A stretch of 42,650 bases of DNA. Source: Candidatus Hodarchaeota archaeon (lineage in GTDB: Archaea > Asgardarchaeota > Heimdallarchaeia > Hodarchaeales > Hodarchaeaceae). The stretch lies in assembly GCA_016840035.1 (NCBI GenBank), contig JAEOTC010000148.1, positions 1-42,650 on the forward strand, written 5' to 3'. This document shows positions 1 to 9,040 of the stretch, piece after piece. The stretch's first letter is position 1, and each line of letters opens with the position of its first letter. The translations under genes and the position numbers were made by a program. The notes under the pieces were generated by a model. That model worked only from the letters and a program-made list of their open reading frames with translations. It ran no database searches and was not told where the DNA came from.

Positions 1-921
1 GCAACCTTCATTCTTGGTGATGATAAAAGCATAGCACCTTCAAACCTAGGCCAAGGATATGTTCTTCGGAGATTCATTCGAGGGATAATTCGTCAAGGTA
101 ATTTACTGAATATCAAGCAACGATTTCTACCAGTACTTGCGGAAATTGTAATTAAAACCTACTCTGATACCTATTCTGAACTTGAAAGAAACAAGGACTT
201 TATAATTGATAATTTAACTCAAGAGGAAGAGAAATTTTCTACAACTCTTAGAAGAGGATTAAAACGCTTAGGAAAAATTTTAACTGAAACTGGAACACTC
301 ACAGGTCAAGATGCATTTTTATTATTCACTTCCTTCGGTTTTCCTCTAGAAATGACATTAGAGATCGCGAAGGAAAAGAACATCACAATTGACACACAAG
401 CTTTTCAAAAAGAGTTCTCTCATCATAAAGATCTATCTAGAAAAGCTACATCGGGAACGTTCAAAAGTGGTCTTGGCGATCATACAGAAAAAACCACACG
501 ACTCCACACAGCTACTCATCTACTGCAACAGGCATTAAGAGATGTCTTAGGTGATCATGTAGAACAAAAAGGCAGTAACATCACGCCTGAAAGGACAAGA
601 TTCGATTTTACTCATCCTGAAAAGCTCACACCCGAAGAAATCAAGAAAGTAGAACAAATCGTTAATGAAAAGATTAACGAGGGCCTTTCTGTTAAAAGTG
701 AAGTTCTCACACCCCAGGAAGCAAAAACGAGTGGTGCTCTTGGATTCTTTGAGGATAAGTACAAAACCAAAGTATCTGTCTATTCAGTTGGAAATTTTTC
801 CAAAGAGATCTGTACAGGTCCCCATGTGAAGAACACAAAAGAGATTGGGAAATTTACAATTCAAAAACAGAAGAATATCGGAGTAGGCTTGATGAGAATT
901 CGAGCAAAAATCGATCCTTAA
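1..921 (+). CDS. alaS: Alanyl-tRNA synthetase, 3' part (5' end outside window)
   Basis: The frame is open from base 1, so the gene begins to the left of the window. The first 30 codons contain GYVLRRFIRG, typical of the AlaRS aminoacylation/tRNA-binding region. An editing domain follows, with the metal-site HTATH at bases 505-519 and the Cys...His pair at 811-825 (CTGPH). The protein stops about 30 residues after that pair, directly after the editing domain, so the usual C-terminal oligomerisation/C-Ala domain is absent. AlaRS charges tRNA-Ala and clears Ser/Gly mischarging. The short end and the P in place of T in the GTH motif recall the short AlaRS of candidate-phyla-radiation bacteria rather than ordinary archaeal AlaRS; that comparison is from memory. 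It converges on the next gene with 6 bp between stops. Confidence 0.93.
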   Translation, partial: ATFILGDDKSIAPSNLGQGYVLRRFIRGIIRQGNLLNIKQRFLPVLAEIVIKTYSDTYSELERNKDFIIDNLTQEEEKFSTTLRRGLKRLGKILTETGTLTGQDAFLLFTSFGFPLEMTLEIAKEKNITIDTQAFQKEFSHHKDLSRKATSGTFKSGLGDHTEKTTRLHTATHLLQQALRDVLGDHVEQKGSNITPERTRFDFTHPEKLTPEEIKKVEQIVNEKINEGLSVKSEVLTPQEAKTSGALGFFEDKYKTKVSVYSVGNFSKEICTGPHVKNTKEIGKFTIQKQKNIGVGLMRIRAKIDP

Positions 922-927
922 TAAGTT

Positions 928-1689
928 TCAGTACTTTACCAATTTTATCCTTGGAGGGGTGTCGGTGATTGATAATACAGACTGATTTGGGATTTCATTC
1001 CAGTAACTTTCGTTAATATGGTTTAAACTAAGTTTTTCTGAGCAAACCACGACCCCTGAATTAGTTTGATAGTAAAAAAGGGAATAGTATTCATGGTGCT
1101 TTGCTGCACTGCGTATAATATACATCTCTGATCCATTACTCAATATACAATTTAAGGCTGAATAGTTGACTTTAATCCGAGTAAGATGGTTGATTAATTT
1201 TTGGATCAGACGTTCTTGTTTCCTTTCCTCTGCAATATCTTTGAGTAAATAATGGAAGTAATACTCCGAATCGGAATGATCAGATGTAATTGGGTAAGAA
1301 GTAATTTCATTCAGAGTTTCTGCATCATAAACTGTCCCATTATGGATAAACGCCCAATTTAACGCAATAAAAGGTTGGCTATTAGGTAGTGAGATTCGAA
1401 TCGTGGGACTGGCTTTTCGAAGATGACAGAGGAACACTTGGGGTTGAGAGCTAAAAGCAAAGACTTTTTCTTTGTATTCAGGGGCTGCTAATGCGTTTCC
1501 AAGATATTTTCCTATAAGCTCCATACCTAAATTGTCAGATTTTACACTTGCCATTCCCCATCCATCAACATGCCCAGGTTCAATATTTGGAATATCTGGT
1601 ATCTTCCCTTTTTCTGCTAATTGCTGAAACTGTAGAAGAAATTCCTGCCAATTATCAACAAACCCATATATCCCAAGAAGACGGCACAT
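928..1689 (-). CDS. Class-II glutamine amidotransferase, YafJ type
   Basis: The protein begins MCRLLGIYGF. After Met removal this exposes Cys2, the N-terminal nucleophile of class-II (Ntn) glutamine amidotransferases. Further hallmarks are the LRKAS-like segment (CHLRKASP), FIHNGTV and the SDHSDSEYY acidic stretch. At 253 residues it is a stand-alone glutaminase domain of the YafJ/YafJ-like type, whose physiological acceptor is generally unknown. It would release ammonia from glutamine. It lies 40 bp downstream of nadE and is the last gene of the long minus-strand run that also carries glutamine synthetase and an amidase, so a role in nitrogen transfer is plausible. No synthase domain is fused to it. 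The family is clear; the substrate is not. Confidence 0.88.
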   Translation of the reverse strand: MCRLLGIYGFVDNWQEFLLQFQQLAEKGKIPDIPNIEPGHVDGWGMASVKSDNLGMELIGKYLGNALAAPEYKEKVFAFSSQPQVFLCHLRKASPTIRISLPNSQPFIALNWAFIHNGTVYDAETLNEITSYPITSDHSDSEYYFHYLLKDIAEERKQERLIQKLINHLTRIKVNYSALNCILSNGSEMYIIRSAAKHHEYYSLFYYQTNSGVVVCSEKLSLNHINESYWNEIPNQSVLSITDTPPRIKLVKY

Positions 1690-1729
1690 AATAATACCAA
1701 ATCTCTATCTCATATTTCGGATTAATGCG

Positions 1730-2587
1730 TTATATATGTTTTGGTTTTGTCAAAGGAACGCGCCAATCAATATTAGGCGTCCGTACTCCTAGCTTAAATA
1801 TAATCGGCCCTCTCCGCTTGTGTTCGCTCCTATAAATCATCCTACGTATTTTCTTAATATCTGATAATGAAATCTTTGTATGTTCATGAATCTGTTCCTC
1901 TGTTTGGAATAGTTCAAGTCCATACAGAATGGAATCCAGCTCCGCATAGCTCATTCCGATTTCCGCTTCGTCTGTCTGCCCTTCGCTCAATCCTGCACTT
2001 GGAGGTTTATTTAAAAACGATTTGGGAAGCTTTAAATGTTTCGCAAGTTGAAAAACATGAGTTTTATATACATCTCCAATGGGTAAGATATCTACTCCTC
2101 CATCTCCATACTTTGTGAAGTAGCCAATCATTAATTCACTTTTATTTCCTGCTCCACACACTAAATATTCCTTTTTATTCGCAAAAAAATATAAATAAGT
2201 CTGTAAGAGTCTAGGTTTAACATTCATCCAAGCCAATTCGGATGAAACCTCTTTTTCATCGATAGTGACTGCCAGCTGATCGATGACATTTTGAATGTCA
2301 AATTGGTTTAACTTTAGGTTTAACTGCTTACAAAGGATTTTGATATCTTTAATATCGGTCTCTAAGGAGTTACTATTTCGTAAAAATATGGGAAAAACCT
2401 TTTTAGCTCCTAGGGCTTTAGTAGCAAGAGTTACTACGACTGCGGAATCGATCCCTCCACTCAATCCCATAACTACACCATTCACACTAGCCTCTGTAAC
2501 TCGGGTTTTTATGAAATCTTGAATGAGCTTACTTGTAGTTTCAAGATCAATGGGAGGAATGCTGTCAGTTTTTTGTTTAGATGTCAT
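1730..2587 (-). CDS. nadE: NAD+ synthase (NadE), synthetase domain only
   Basis: This is a 285-residue PP-loop ATP pyrophosphatase of the NadE family. The pyrophosphate-binding loop SGGIDS is at residues 43-48, and later segments NKSELMIGYFTKYGDGG and IGDVYK match the NaAD/ATP-binding core. It adenylates nicotinate adenine dinucleotide and amidates it to NAD+. It has no glutaminase domain of its own, but its start overlaps by 11 bp the end of a nitrilase-family gene, which supplies the missing domain as a separate polypeptide. The overlap suggests translational coupling and a two-subunit glutamine-dependent enzyme. Without that partner it would be an ammonia-dependent synthase. Confidence 0.95.
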   Translation of the reverse strand: MTSKQKTDSIPPIDLETTSKLIQDFIKTRVTEASVNGVVMGLSGGIDSAVVVTLATKALGAKKVFPIFLRNSNSLETDIKDIKILCKQLNLKLNQFDIQNVIDQLAVTIDEKEVSSELAWMNVKPRLLQTYLYFFANKKEYLVCGAGNKSELMIGYFTKYGDGGVDILPIGDVYKTHVFQLAKHLKLPKSFLNKPPSAGLSEGQTDEAEIGMSYAELDSILYGLELFQTEEQIHEHTKISLSDIKKIRRMIYRSEHKRRGPIIFKLGVRTPNIDWRVPLTKPKHI

Positions 2588-3407
2588 AATAACTCTCTTC
2601 TAATTGTTTAAATATCCAAGGAGGGAGATCCTTTAAAGTTGGGACAAAATTCTTCGCTTTTTGGGAACTTTCTGTTGTTAATGTGCAATGTGCGAAATCA
2701 GGTTCATTATATATTAACTTAGCAATCTGTTTTCCTGTAGCAGATCGTACCTCTGATCCACCCCAAAATATTAGGTCATCTTGGATCCCTGATTGGTTCA
2801 CATAAACAAAATTAATGGTATTCTCCATTGCTCTTGCTGGAATAAATGTTTCGAAATATTGGCGTCGTACACCTGGTGAAGCGGAGATACATATACTTGT
2901 ATGAGCCCCTAATAGAGCATGAGCTCGTGTTATCTCTGGACTGAAAATGTCATAACAAATTTGCATTCCAATCTTACCCATCGGAGTATCTAAAACATTA
3001 ATTACTGGAGATGTTCTGAAATATCTTCTTTCATTAAATACCGAATGGTTGGGAAGGAAAATTTTACGACTTTTCCCAATAAATCCCTTTGGGCCAACCA
3101 TAACTGCGGAATTGTAAAGCAACCCTGGAACGGATGATTCTGGTAATCCTGCAACTAAGTAACAGTTGTTCTTTTTAGAGATTTTTATTAATTCCTGAGT
3201 AAGAGGACCAGTAGGAACTGGTTCTGCAAGCTGGAATATATCATCATGCATCAAGTACCCAGTTACAGATAATTCAGGAAATACAAAAATTGTATCTAAA
3301 TCATCATTGATCGCATTTTCATTGCAAATATTAGAAATGATTTCTAAATTTGAACTAGGATCTGCCTGGCGAGAATGAATCTGAGCTAACGCCACACGAA
3401 ACTTCAA
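2577..3407 (-). CDS. Nitrilase-superfamily amidase, probable glutaminase subunit for NadE
   Basis: This is a carbon-nitrogen hydrolase of 276 residues with the complete catalytic triad: Glu45 (FPELSVTGY), Lys115 (GKSRKIFLP) and Cys151 (MQICYD). Family members hydrolyse amides or nitriles. In glutamine-dependent NAD+ synthetases this domain is the N-terminal glutaminase that feeds ammonia to the NadE domain. Here it is a separate gene whose end overlaps the nadE start by 11 bp, the same order as the domains of the fused enzyme, which strongly suggests that role (inference). The start codon is TTG, with GGAAG about 9 nt upstream. A second nitrilase-family gene at 17477 is unlinked to NAD genes. 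Confidence 0.88.
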   Translation of the reverse strand: MKFRVALAQIHSRQADPSSNLEIISNICNENAINDDLDTIFVFPELSVTGYLMHDDIFQLAEPVPTGPLTQELIKISKKNNCYLVAGLPESSVPGLLYNSAVMVGPKGFIGKSRKIFLPNHSVFNERRYFRTSPVINVLDTPMGKIGMQICYDIFSPEITRAHALLGAHTSICISASPGVRRQYFETFIPARAMENTINFVYVNQSGIQDDLIFWGGSEVRSATGKQIAKLIYNEPDFAHCTLTTESSQKAKNFVPTLKDLPPWIFKQLEESYYDI

Positions 3408-3425
3408 GTTTATCGTCTTCCACTA

Positions 3426-4703
3426 TTAGACATCGATATACTGCTTCCAATCCCAATCAGTCACTTGTGTTGAATACTGGAGCCATTCTTTCTTTTTTAT
3501 CCTGAGGAAATGGTCAAAAATATGGGAACCCAGTGCTTTTTTTATAACACGATCTTTTTCTAAATACGTTAACGCTTCAAACAGATTTCCCGGTAGAATT
3601 TTTATCCCTGCTTTTTCACATTCATCAAAAGTCATTTTAAAGATATTTGATGTAACAGGTGGTGGAAGTTCAAGCTTTCTTTCAATACCATCAATACCCG
3701 CAGCAATTAAAGCGGTCAATGCAAGGTATGGATTTGTACTTGGATCAGGACATCGATATTCAAATCGTGCAGTTTTAGGATCTTGAAACATCGGAATACG
3801 ACATAGTGCTGATCTATTTAAAGGTGCCCATGCAATATAGACAGGTGCTTCGAATCCTGGTACTAATCGTTTGAACGAATTTACAGTGGGTGCGACTATA
3901 ACGGTTAATGCTTCAGCATGATCTAGTAATCCAGCCATAAACTGCTGTCCGAGTGTTGAAATTTCACTTGGTTTATCTATTGCAAACAGATTTGTATCTC
4001 CTTCCCATAGGGATAGATGAAAATGCATTCCATTTCCACTCATACCCCCAAATGGTTTGGGCATAAAAGTCGCAGAATAACCGATTTTCGCTGCTAAAGC
4101 CCGTACAACTGCTTTGTATGTCACAATAGAATCAGCAGTGTGTAAAGCCTCTGAGTGCTTAATTTCAATTTCATATTGTCCTTCACCGACTTCGTGATGA
4201 TGGACTTTACATGTAATCCCTGCTTTTTCTAAATGAGATGGAAAACGTTTTATAACTCCTTCTGCGATAGCATTAGGAAACGTATCTGCATACGCCCCTG
4301 AATCCACGGGTTTATTATCTTGTAATAGAAAAAATTCAGGCTCTGGACCTACTTTTAGCGTCCAACCACGAGAAGCAAGAAGTTCTTGGATTACTGCCTT
4401 TAATCGAGACCGTGTATCCCCTTCAAAGACTTTATCATGCTGACGAACCTCACACATCACTGCAATCTTTGGTTCCTCTGTATAAGAAAGCTCAATAATG
4501 CTATCTGCTTCAGGAATTAAATGTAAGTCTGAATTTTCAAGAGGAGTGAATCCAGCAACAGAACTCCCATCGATATTTGCTCCTTCAGAAAATATTGGAT
4601 CAGATTGAGCCGTTTGAAGATCATGGATATTTACTGGCACATTCATTGCTTTGAGTTTGCCATGTATGTCAACAAAACGGATTTCTAGGACATTGAACAT
4701 CAT
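3426..4703 (-). CDS. glnA: Glutamine synthetase, type I
   Basis: This 425-residue GSI makes glutamine from glutamate, ammonia and ATP. Visible signatures are DGSSVAGF and the following NSDLHLIPE, the metal-site GPEPEFFLL, HHHEVGEGQ, the FMPKPFGGMSGNGMH loop, NSFKRLVPG (glutamate site), APLNRSALCRIP and RFEYRCPDP. No C-terminal adenylylation-type extension is seen. The N-terminus is about 15 residues shorter than usual. The same frame continues upstream for 15 codons that read like the missing helix, but these contain no ATG, GTG or TTG and are preceded by the ydjC stop. The ATG at 4703 has AAGG about 5 nt upstream. It sits directly before the amidase/nadE/amidotransferase genes that consume glutamine. 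Confidence 0.96.
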   Translation of the reverse strand: MMFNVLEIRFVDIHGKLKAMNVPVNIHDLQTAQSDPIFSEGANIDGSSVAGFTPLENSDLHLIPEADSIIELSYTEEPKIAVMCEVRQHDKVFEGDTRSRLKAVIQELLASRGWTLKVGPEPEFFLLQDNKPVDSGAYADTFPNAIAEGVIKRFPSHLEKAGITCKVHHHEVGEGQYEIEIKHSEALHTADSIVTYKAVVRALAAKIGYSATFMPKPFGGMSGNGMHFHLSLWEGDTNLFAIDKPSEISTLGQQFMAGLLDHAEALTVIVAPTVNSFKRLVPGFEAPVYIAWAPLNRSALCRIPMFQDPKTARFEYRCPDPSTNPYLALTALIAAGIDGIERKLELPPPVTSNIFKMTFDECEKAGIKILPGNLFEALTYLEKDRVIKKALGSHIFDHFLRIKKKEWLQYSTQVTDWDWKQYIDV

Positions 4704-4748
4704 TAAAACCTTAAGTTTATCCGAGAAATCCGCTCTATTAAACCTAAG

Positions 4749-5645
4749 CTATATTTGTTTTCGCATAATATTTCGAATTTCACGATATCCAATGATGGTT
4801 ATATCCAGTTTATCAATCGAATCACGAAAAGATGCATCAGTAAATACCTCATAATCCTGATTACGCCATTCTGCTGAATCAGGAGTAATCGATTTTAACT
4901 CTGAACCCATTTTTGCAGGATGGAAGAGTAAGTGAGTTAAGCCAGGTTCTATACATTCTATTTGCTCCAAGAAATACTGATTTTTATTTGGATATACTCC
5001 TCCAGTATCTATTACCATATGATCAACTAAGGGAAATCCACTGGACTCAAGAGAATTCAATAGATCCTGATATATATCTGCATACTCACCTAATCCCATT
5101 AAAAATAACTGTTCTTTCGAAACTTTGGGAAGAAAAGCAGGGATATTAAATTCAGAAGAAAGTGTAAGGTATGATTGGATAAACTTTGGATCCATCACAG
5201 TTCCCATGTGCGTATCAATATGGGTAATATCAATACCTGATTGAATGGCATATTCAATCTGTGTTCGCATTTCCAATTCAGCTGCTTCAGCAGAGACATT
5301 ACGAACTACTTCCTCAGTTGTTTTCCAAAGACATCTATCATCAGCTAGTAAGCCACTACTAGGATTTACACTACTTAAGGCTCTCCATCTATAGGTATCA
5401 TATTCACAGGTTAAAGTTAGGTGAACTCCGATATCATACTTTGGATTCTTTTGGGCAATTGAAGCTACTTCTAAGAACCACGGTGCTGTAACAATAACAG
5501 AGCCACAAGACGCGATTCCAAAATCCAAACACTCAAAAGATGCTTCATTTGCAGCATGAGAGAATCCCATATCATCTATATGGAGTATTACCACTCTATC
5601 ATTTTTAGAAAAGCCTAATTTTTGGATTAAAGATTCAGATTTCAT
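4749..5645 (-). CDS. YdjC/ChbG-family carbohydrate deacetylase
   Basis: This 298-residue protein has the YdjC metal-dependent deacetylase pattern. Asp24-Asp25 and His30 lie in HIDDMGFSH, followed by GVHLTLT and the HIDTHMGT segment that supplies further metal-site residues. Bacterial relatives (ChbG, HpnK) remove acetyl groups from chitooligosaccharides or hopanoid sugars. The substrate here is unknown, and the neighbours (CoA enzymes and glutamine synthetase) give no sugar context. It is separated from the alpha/beta hydrolase by 11 bp and from glnA by 45 bp, so it is probably co-transcribed. Its TAG stop lies in the same frame as glnA, 15 codons upstream of the glnA ATG. Confidence 0.85.
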   Translation of the reverse strand: MKSESLIQKLGFSKNDRVVILHIDDMGFSHAANEASFECLDFGIASCGSVIVTAPWFLEVASIAQKNPKYDIGVHLTLTCEYDTYRWRALSSVNPSSGLLADDRCLWKTTEEVVRNVSAEAAELEMRTQIEYAIQSGIDITHIDTHMGTVMDPKFIQSYLTLSSEFNIPAFLPKVSKEQLFLMGLGEYADIYQDLLNSLESSGFPLVDHMVIDTGGVYPNKNQYFLEQIECIEPGLTHLLFHPAKMGSELKSITPDSAEWRNQDYEVFTDASFRDSIDKLDITIIGYREIRNIMRKQI

Positions 5646-5656
5646 AATTATTGTCC

Positions 5657-6469
5657 CTACTGGAGTGATATGTATATAATTTCGTTAACCTGTTCAGGAG
5701 CTTCTTGAAAGACAAAATGTCCTACATCTGGAATTATAAATATTCGAGAGGTTCTGATATTTTCATGGAGATAGAGGGAGAATTTCGGCGGAGTCATCTG
5801 GTCCCGCGCTCCACATATAATTACAGTTGGGATATTAACTAGGGTCAGACTCTGTCTTACATCAAAATACCGACAGGCATCAAGATCATTATACAAAACT
5901 TCATATCCGTTTTTTGTAAGTATATCTTGATTTTTCTGTTTAATGGCAAGATCTGCGTTATCACCATAACTAAATTTCCCCATCAACTTTAAGGCTTCAC
6001 TAAAATCATCCTTAAGGAGATCAAAAAATACTGCCGCAACATTCAATTTTGCTCCAGTCCCAATGAGAAAAATTAATTTAGGTAAAGGAGGTGGATCTTG
6101 AAATACTCCGTTATTTATTGAAATAACTAAACTTAGTACTATTGCTCCTCCCATTGAATGCCCTGCTAAACAGTAATTCTTGATTTTCAAAGAAGATATT
6201 AGAACCGCAATATCATTTGTGTAGATCTTGATTAATTCTTGGCTCTCAGATTCTTGGTTAAGTTTAAGGTTATGATCAGAGTGGCTTTCTCCATGATTTT
6301 GTAGACTTATCGCTAATACTCCATAACCATTTTTAGAAAAAAAGTCAATTTGAGATTCCCATTGCCTTTTATCCCCCCCTGCTCCATGTAAGAATACTAA
6401 GTACGGAAAAGATGAATTTTTAGGTTGTACCTGATCGTAATCGAGTCTATCGACTACTTCCATATTCAT
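5657..6469 (-). CDS. Alpha/beta-fold hydrolase
   Basis: This is a 270-residue alpha/beta hydrolase with oxyanion-loop FLHGAGG, nucleophile elbow GHSMGG (Ser105), acid Asp223 (ICGARDQMTPP) and base His251 (DVGHFVFQEAPEQV), so the triad is complete and in order. There is no signal peptide. Such proteins are esterases, thioesterases or C-C hydrolases, and the sequence alone does not decide which. It lies 22 bp downstream of the enoyl-CoA hydratase in the carboxylase operon, where HMG-CoA lyase would be found in bacterial leucine operons. A CoA-thioesterase or related role is therefore a reasonable guess, but only that. Confidence 0.85.
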   Translation of the reverse strand: MNMEVVDRLDYDQVQPKNSSFPYLVFLHGAGGDKRQWESQIDFFSKNGYGVLAISLQNHGESHSDHNLKLNQESESQELIKIYTNDIAVLISSLKIKNYCLAGHSMGGAIVLSLVISINNGVFQDPPPLPKLIFLIGTGAKLNVAAVFFDLLKDDFSEALKLMGKFSYGDNADLAIKQKNQDILTKNGYEVLYNDLDACRYFDVRQSLTLVNIPTVIICGARDQMTPPKFSLYLHENIRTSRIFIIPDVGHFVFQEAPEQVNEIIYISLQ

Positions 6470-6491
6470 TGGGTACTAACCCCCAGAAGGA

Positions 6492-7304
6492 TTATGATTG
6501 AAAGCCTTCCCATTTGTCTTTTTTCCACTCTGGTGCTCGTTTCTCTAAGAACGCTTTTAATCCTTCTTTTCCTTCAGGTGAAGTTCTAACTTCCGCAATC
6601 TCATTAATAAGAAATGATCTTACATCTTCAAAACTACTTATTCGATTTTTTTCAATCATCTGCTTTATGCGAGATATAGCGATGGGTCCACTTGCAAGTA
6701 AATGGTTTACAACAGTTGTGACTTTTTGATCCAGTTCTTCTATACCTGAGGCAATTTCATGAATAAGGCCTATTCTTAAAGCTGTGATAGCATCAATTCG
6801 TTCACCAGTTAAGAAGAACCTGGTTGCTTGAGAAAATCCAATTTTTGGTATTACATATGGACTAATAACTGCTGGCATAATTCCAAGATTTACCTCTGAA
6901 AACGCAAATATTGCCCTTTCTATCGCTACAGCAACATCACAAAGTGATACTAGACCTACTCCTCCACCAAATGCTGCACCATTAACTCGTCCAACAACAG
7001 GCTTAGAAGATTTATAAATGGTGTTAAAAAGTTTCTCTAGCTTCACTGCATCCTGTTTGTTTTCAGTTAACGTGAAATCTTTACTTGCCTCCATATATTG
7101 AAGGTCAGCACCAGCAGAAAATGATTTTCCATCCCCTGTAAGAATGATAACCTTAATTTTTGGATTTTTATCCTGCTTAGTGAATTCTTCCGTCAGTTCG
7201 GATATCATTCGAGGATTAAATGCATTATGAACCTGTGCACGATTTAGAGTAATGATACAAACACGATCTACTTCTTCAGATGTTATTGTTTCATATTCTG
7301 ACAT
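6492..7304 (-). CDS. Enoyl-CoA hydratase family, methylglutaconyl-CoA hydratase-like (LiuC-like)
   Basis: This is a crotonase-fold protein of 270 residues. It shows the CoA/oxyanion loop FSAGADLQYM, NGAAFGGGVGL and the acidic FSEVNLGIMPA. The segment PAVISPYVIPKIG, followed by TRFFLTGERI, is the pattern I associate with the LiuC/AtuE clade (3-methylglutaconyl-CoA or isohexenylglutaconyl-CoA hydratase). As in that clade, the first crotonase glutamate is replaced (GGGVGL) while the second (SEV) is kept. It would interconvert 3-methylglutaconyl-CoA and HMG-CoA. It lies 23 bp behind the carboxyltransferase that would supply that substrate. The specific clade call rests on remembered motifs. Confidence 0.82.
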   Translation of the reverse strand: MSEYETITSEEVDRVCIITLNRAQVHNAFNPRMISELTEEFTKQDKNPKIKVIILTGDGKSFSAGADLQYMEASKDFTLTENKQDAVKLEKLFNTIYKSSKPVVGRVNGAAFGGGVGLVSLCDVAVAIERAIFAFSEVNLGIMPAVISPYVIPKIGFSQATRFFLTGERIDAITALRIGLIHEIASGIEELDQKVTTVVNHLLASGPIAISRIKQMIEKNRISSFEDVRSFLINEIAEVRTSPEGKEGLKAFLEKRAPEWKKDKWEGFQS

Positions 7305-7327
7305 AAAAATACCTTCTATGGCACTAA

Positions 7328-8932
7328 CTACATCCGGAAAACACCATAATTGGTGTCAGGTATTTCTGCATTCAAAGATGCTGATATGCAAAGGGCTAAG
7401 ATAATCCTTGTATCTGCGGGATCAATAATTCCATCATCCCATAAGCGTCCTGTGCTATAATAAGCACTTGATTCGACGTCATATTTAGCCCTAATAGGTT
7501 TCATTATTTCTTCCCGTTGCTCAGGAGAAAGTTTTTTTCCTTGAGATGCAAGTTGTGTTTCCTTTACGGTTGCCAGTACATTAGCAGCTTGTTCTCCACC
7601 CATTACCGAAATTCTCGCGTTCGGCCACATAAATAAGAATCGGGGGGAATAGGCACGACCCGCCATTCCATAATTTCCGGCTCCATAGGATCCACCAATG
7701 ACTATTGTAAACTTTGGAACTTGAGCATTACTCACGGCCATCACAAGCTTTGCTCCATCCTTAGCAATTCCTCCAGATTCTGCTTCACTACCAACTATAA
7801 AGCCAGTAATATTCTGTAGGAATATCAAAGGTAGATTTCTTTGTGTACAAAGATTAATGAAATGAGCACCCTTCAATGCACTTTCAGAGAATAAAACACC
7901 ATTATTTGCCAGAATCCCAACTGGATAACCCATTATTCGGGCAAAACCACATACAAGAGTCGATCCATACAAAGCTTTGAACTCATGAAAACGGGATCCA
8001 TCTACTAATCTCGCAATAATCTCGTGAACATCATAAGCTTGTCTGGCATCTTTGGGTAGAATTCCGTAAATTTCATCTATTTCATAGAGAGGAGGTTCTG
8101 GATTCTTAAAATCTAATGTTGTTTTGGGAGGTAAATTTAGATGCTCAATAATATTACGAGTGATTCGCAATGCATGTTCATCATTTGTTGCGTAATGATC
8201 AGCAACTCCAGAGGTACGACAATGGACATCAGCTCCGCCTAAATCCTCTGCAGAGACTTCTTCACCAGTAGCCGCTTTCACAAGAGGAGGACCGCCTAAA
8301 AATATAGTACCGGTACCCTTAACAATAACTGTTTCATCCGACATTGCAGGAACATATGCTCCTCCTGCTGTACAGGATCCCATTACTACGCTAATTTGGG
8401 GGATGGCTTTTGAAGACATTTGGGCTTGGTTATAAAAAATTCTGCCAAAATGATCCTTATCAGGAAATACTTCAGCTTGTAAGGGTAAAAACGCACCTCC
8501 CGAATCAACCAAGTAAACACAAGGAAGATTATTCTGTTCTGCTATTTCCTGAGCACGAAGATGTTTTTTCACGGTCATCGGAAAATAAGTTCCCCCTTTA
8601 ATTGTAGCATCATTAGCAATAAACATAATCTCTCTCCCTGCTACCAATCCAATACCAGTTACTATACCAGCATAAGGAGCAGCGTTATCATACAAATTAA
8701 AGGCTGCTAATGAGCTTAATTCCATAAAAGGTGTGTCAGGATCAAGAATCATCTTTATTCGCTGACGTGCAGGTATTTTCCCCCTTTCAAGATGCTTTTC
8801 CATCGCCTTGGGATTACCTGATCTCACCGATTCTAAAATATCTCTATATTCTTTGAGAACGGTTTGAAAGTGCTCGTAATTTTCTTGAAAATCTGATGAT
8901 TTTACATCTACCTTCGATTTTAATATTGCCAT
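7328..8932 (-). CDS. Acyl-CoA carboxylase carboxyltransferase, 3-methylcrotonyl-CoA carboxylase beta-like
   Basis: At 534 residues this has the length of MCC beta. It contains the two carboxyltransferase halves, with the N-terminal oxyanion glycines at [12 protein letters not shown] and the C-terminal ones at [13 protein letters not shown]. The segments [36 protein letters not shown] and [13 protein letters not shown] are characteristic of 3-methylcrotonyl-CoA carboxylase beta rather than propionyl-CoA carboxylase beta. It transfers carboxylate from biotin to the acyl-CoA gamma carbon. It is encoded between the biotin carrier (108 bp upstream) and the LiuC-like hydratase (23 bp downstream). 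Geranyl-CoA carboxylase is the close alternative. Confidence 0.93.
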   Translation of the reverse strand: MAILKSKVDVKSSDFQENYEHFQTVLKEYRDILESVRSGNPKAMEKHLERGKIPARQRIKMILDPDTPFMELSSLAAFNLYDNAAPYAGIVTGIGLVAGREIMFIANDATIKGGTYFPMTVKKHLRAQEIAEQNNLPCVYLVDSGGAFLPLQAEVFPDKDHFGRIFYNQAQMSSKAIPQISVVMGSCTAGGAYVPAMSDETVIVKGTGTIFLGGPPLVKAATGEEVSAEDLGGADVHCRTSGVADHYATNDEHALRITRNIIEHLNLPPKTTLDFKNPEPPLYEIDEIYGILPKDARQAYDVHEIIARLVDGSRFHEFKALYGSTLVCGFARIMGYPVGILANNGVLFSESALKGAHFINLCTQRNLPLIFLQNITGFIVGSEAESGGIAKDGAKLVMAVSNAQVPKFTIVIGGSYGAGNYGMAGRAYSPRFLFMWPNARISVMGGEQAANVLATVKETQLASQGKKLSPEQREEIMKPIRAKYDVESSAYYSTGRLWDDGIIDPADTRIILALCISASLNAEIPDTNYGVFRM

Positions 8933-9040
8933 TGATTGTACCTCTCAAAAAACATCTCTAGGGAGGAGATATGTTCTATGATTATTACTTAAAGAGTTTC
9001 TTGGAAGAATGAAGTCAATCATTTGTGGACGAGAATCAAT

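Noticed and set aside
4701..4760. Possible ydjC-glnA fusion by reading through the TAG stop, since both genes are in one frame
   Set aside because: Both proteins are complete families on their own, a Shine-Dalgarno sequence precedes the glnA ATG, and nothing suggests TAG suppression.
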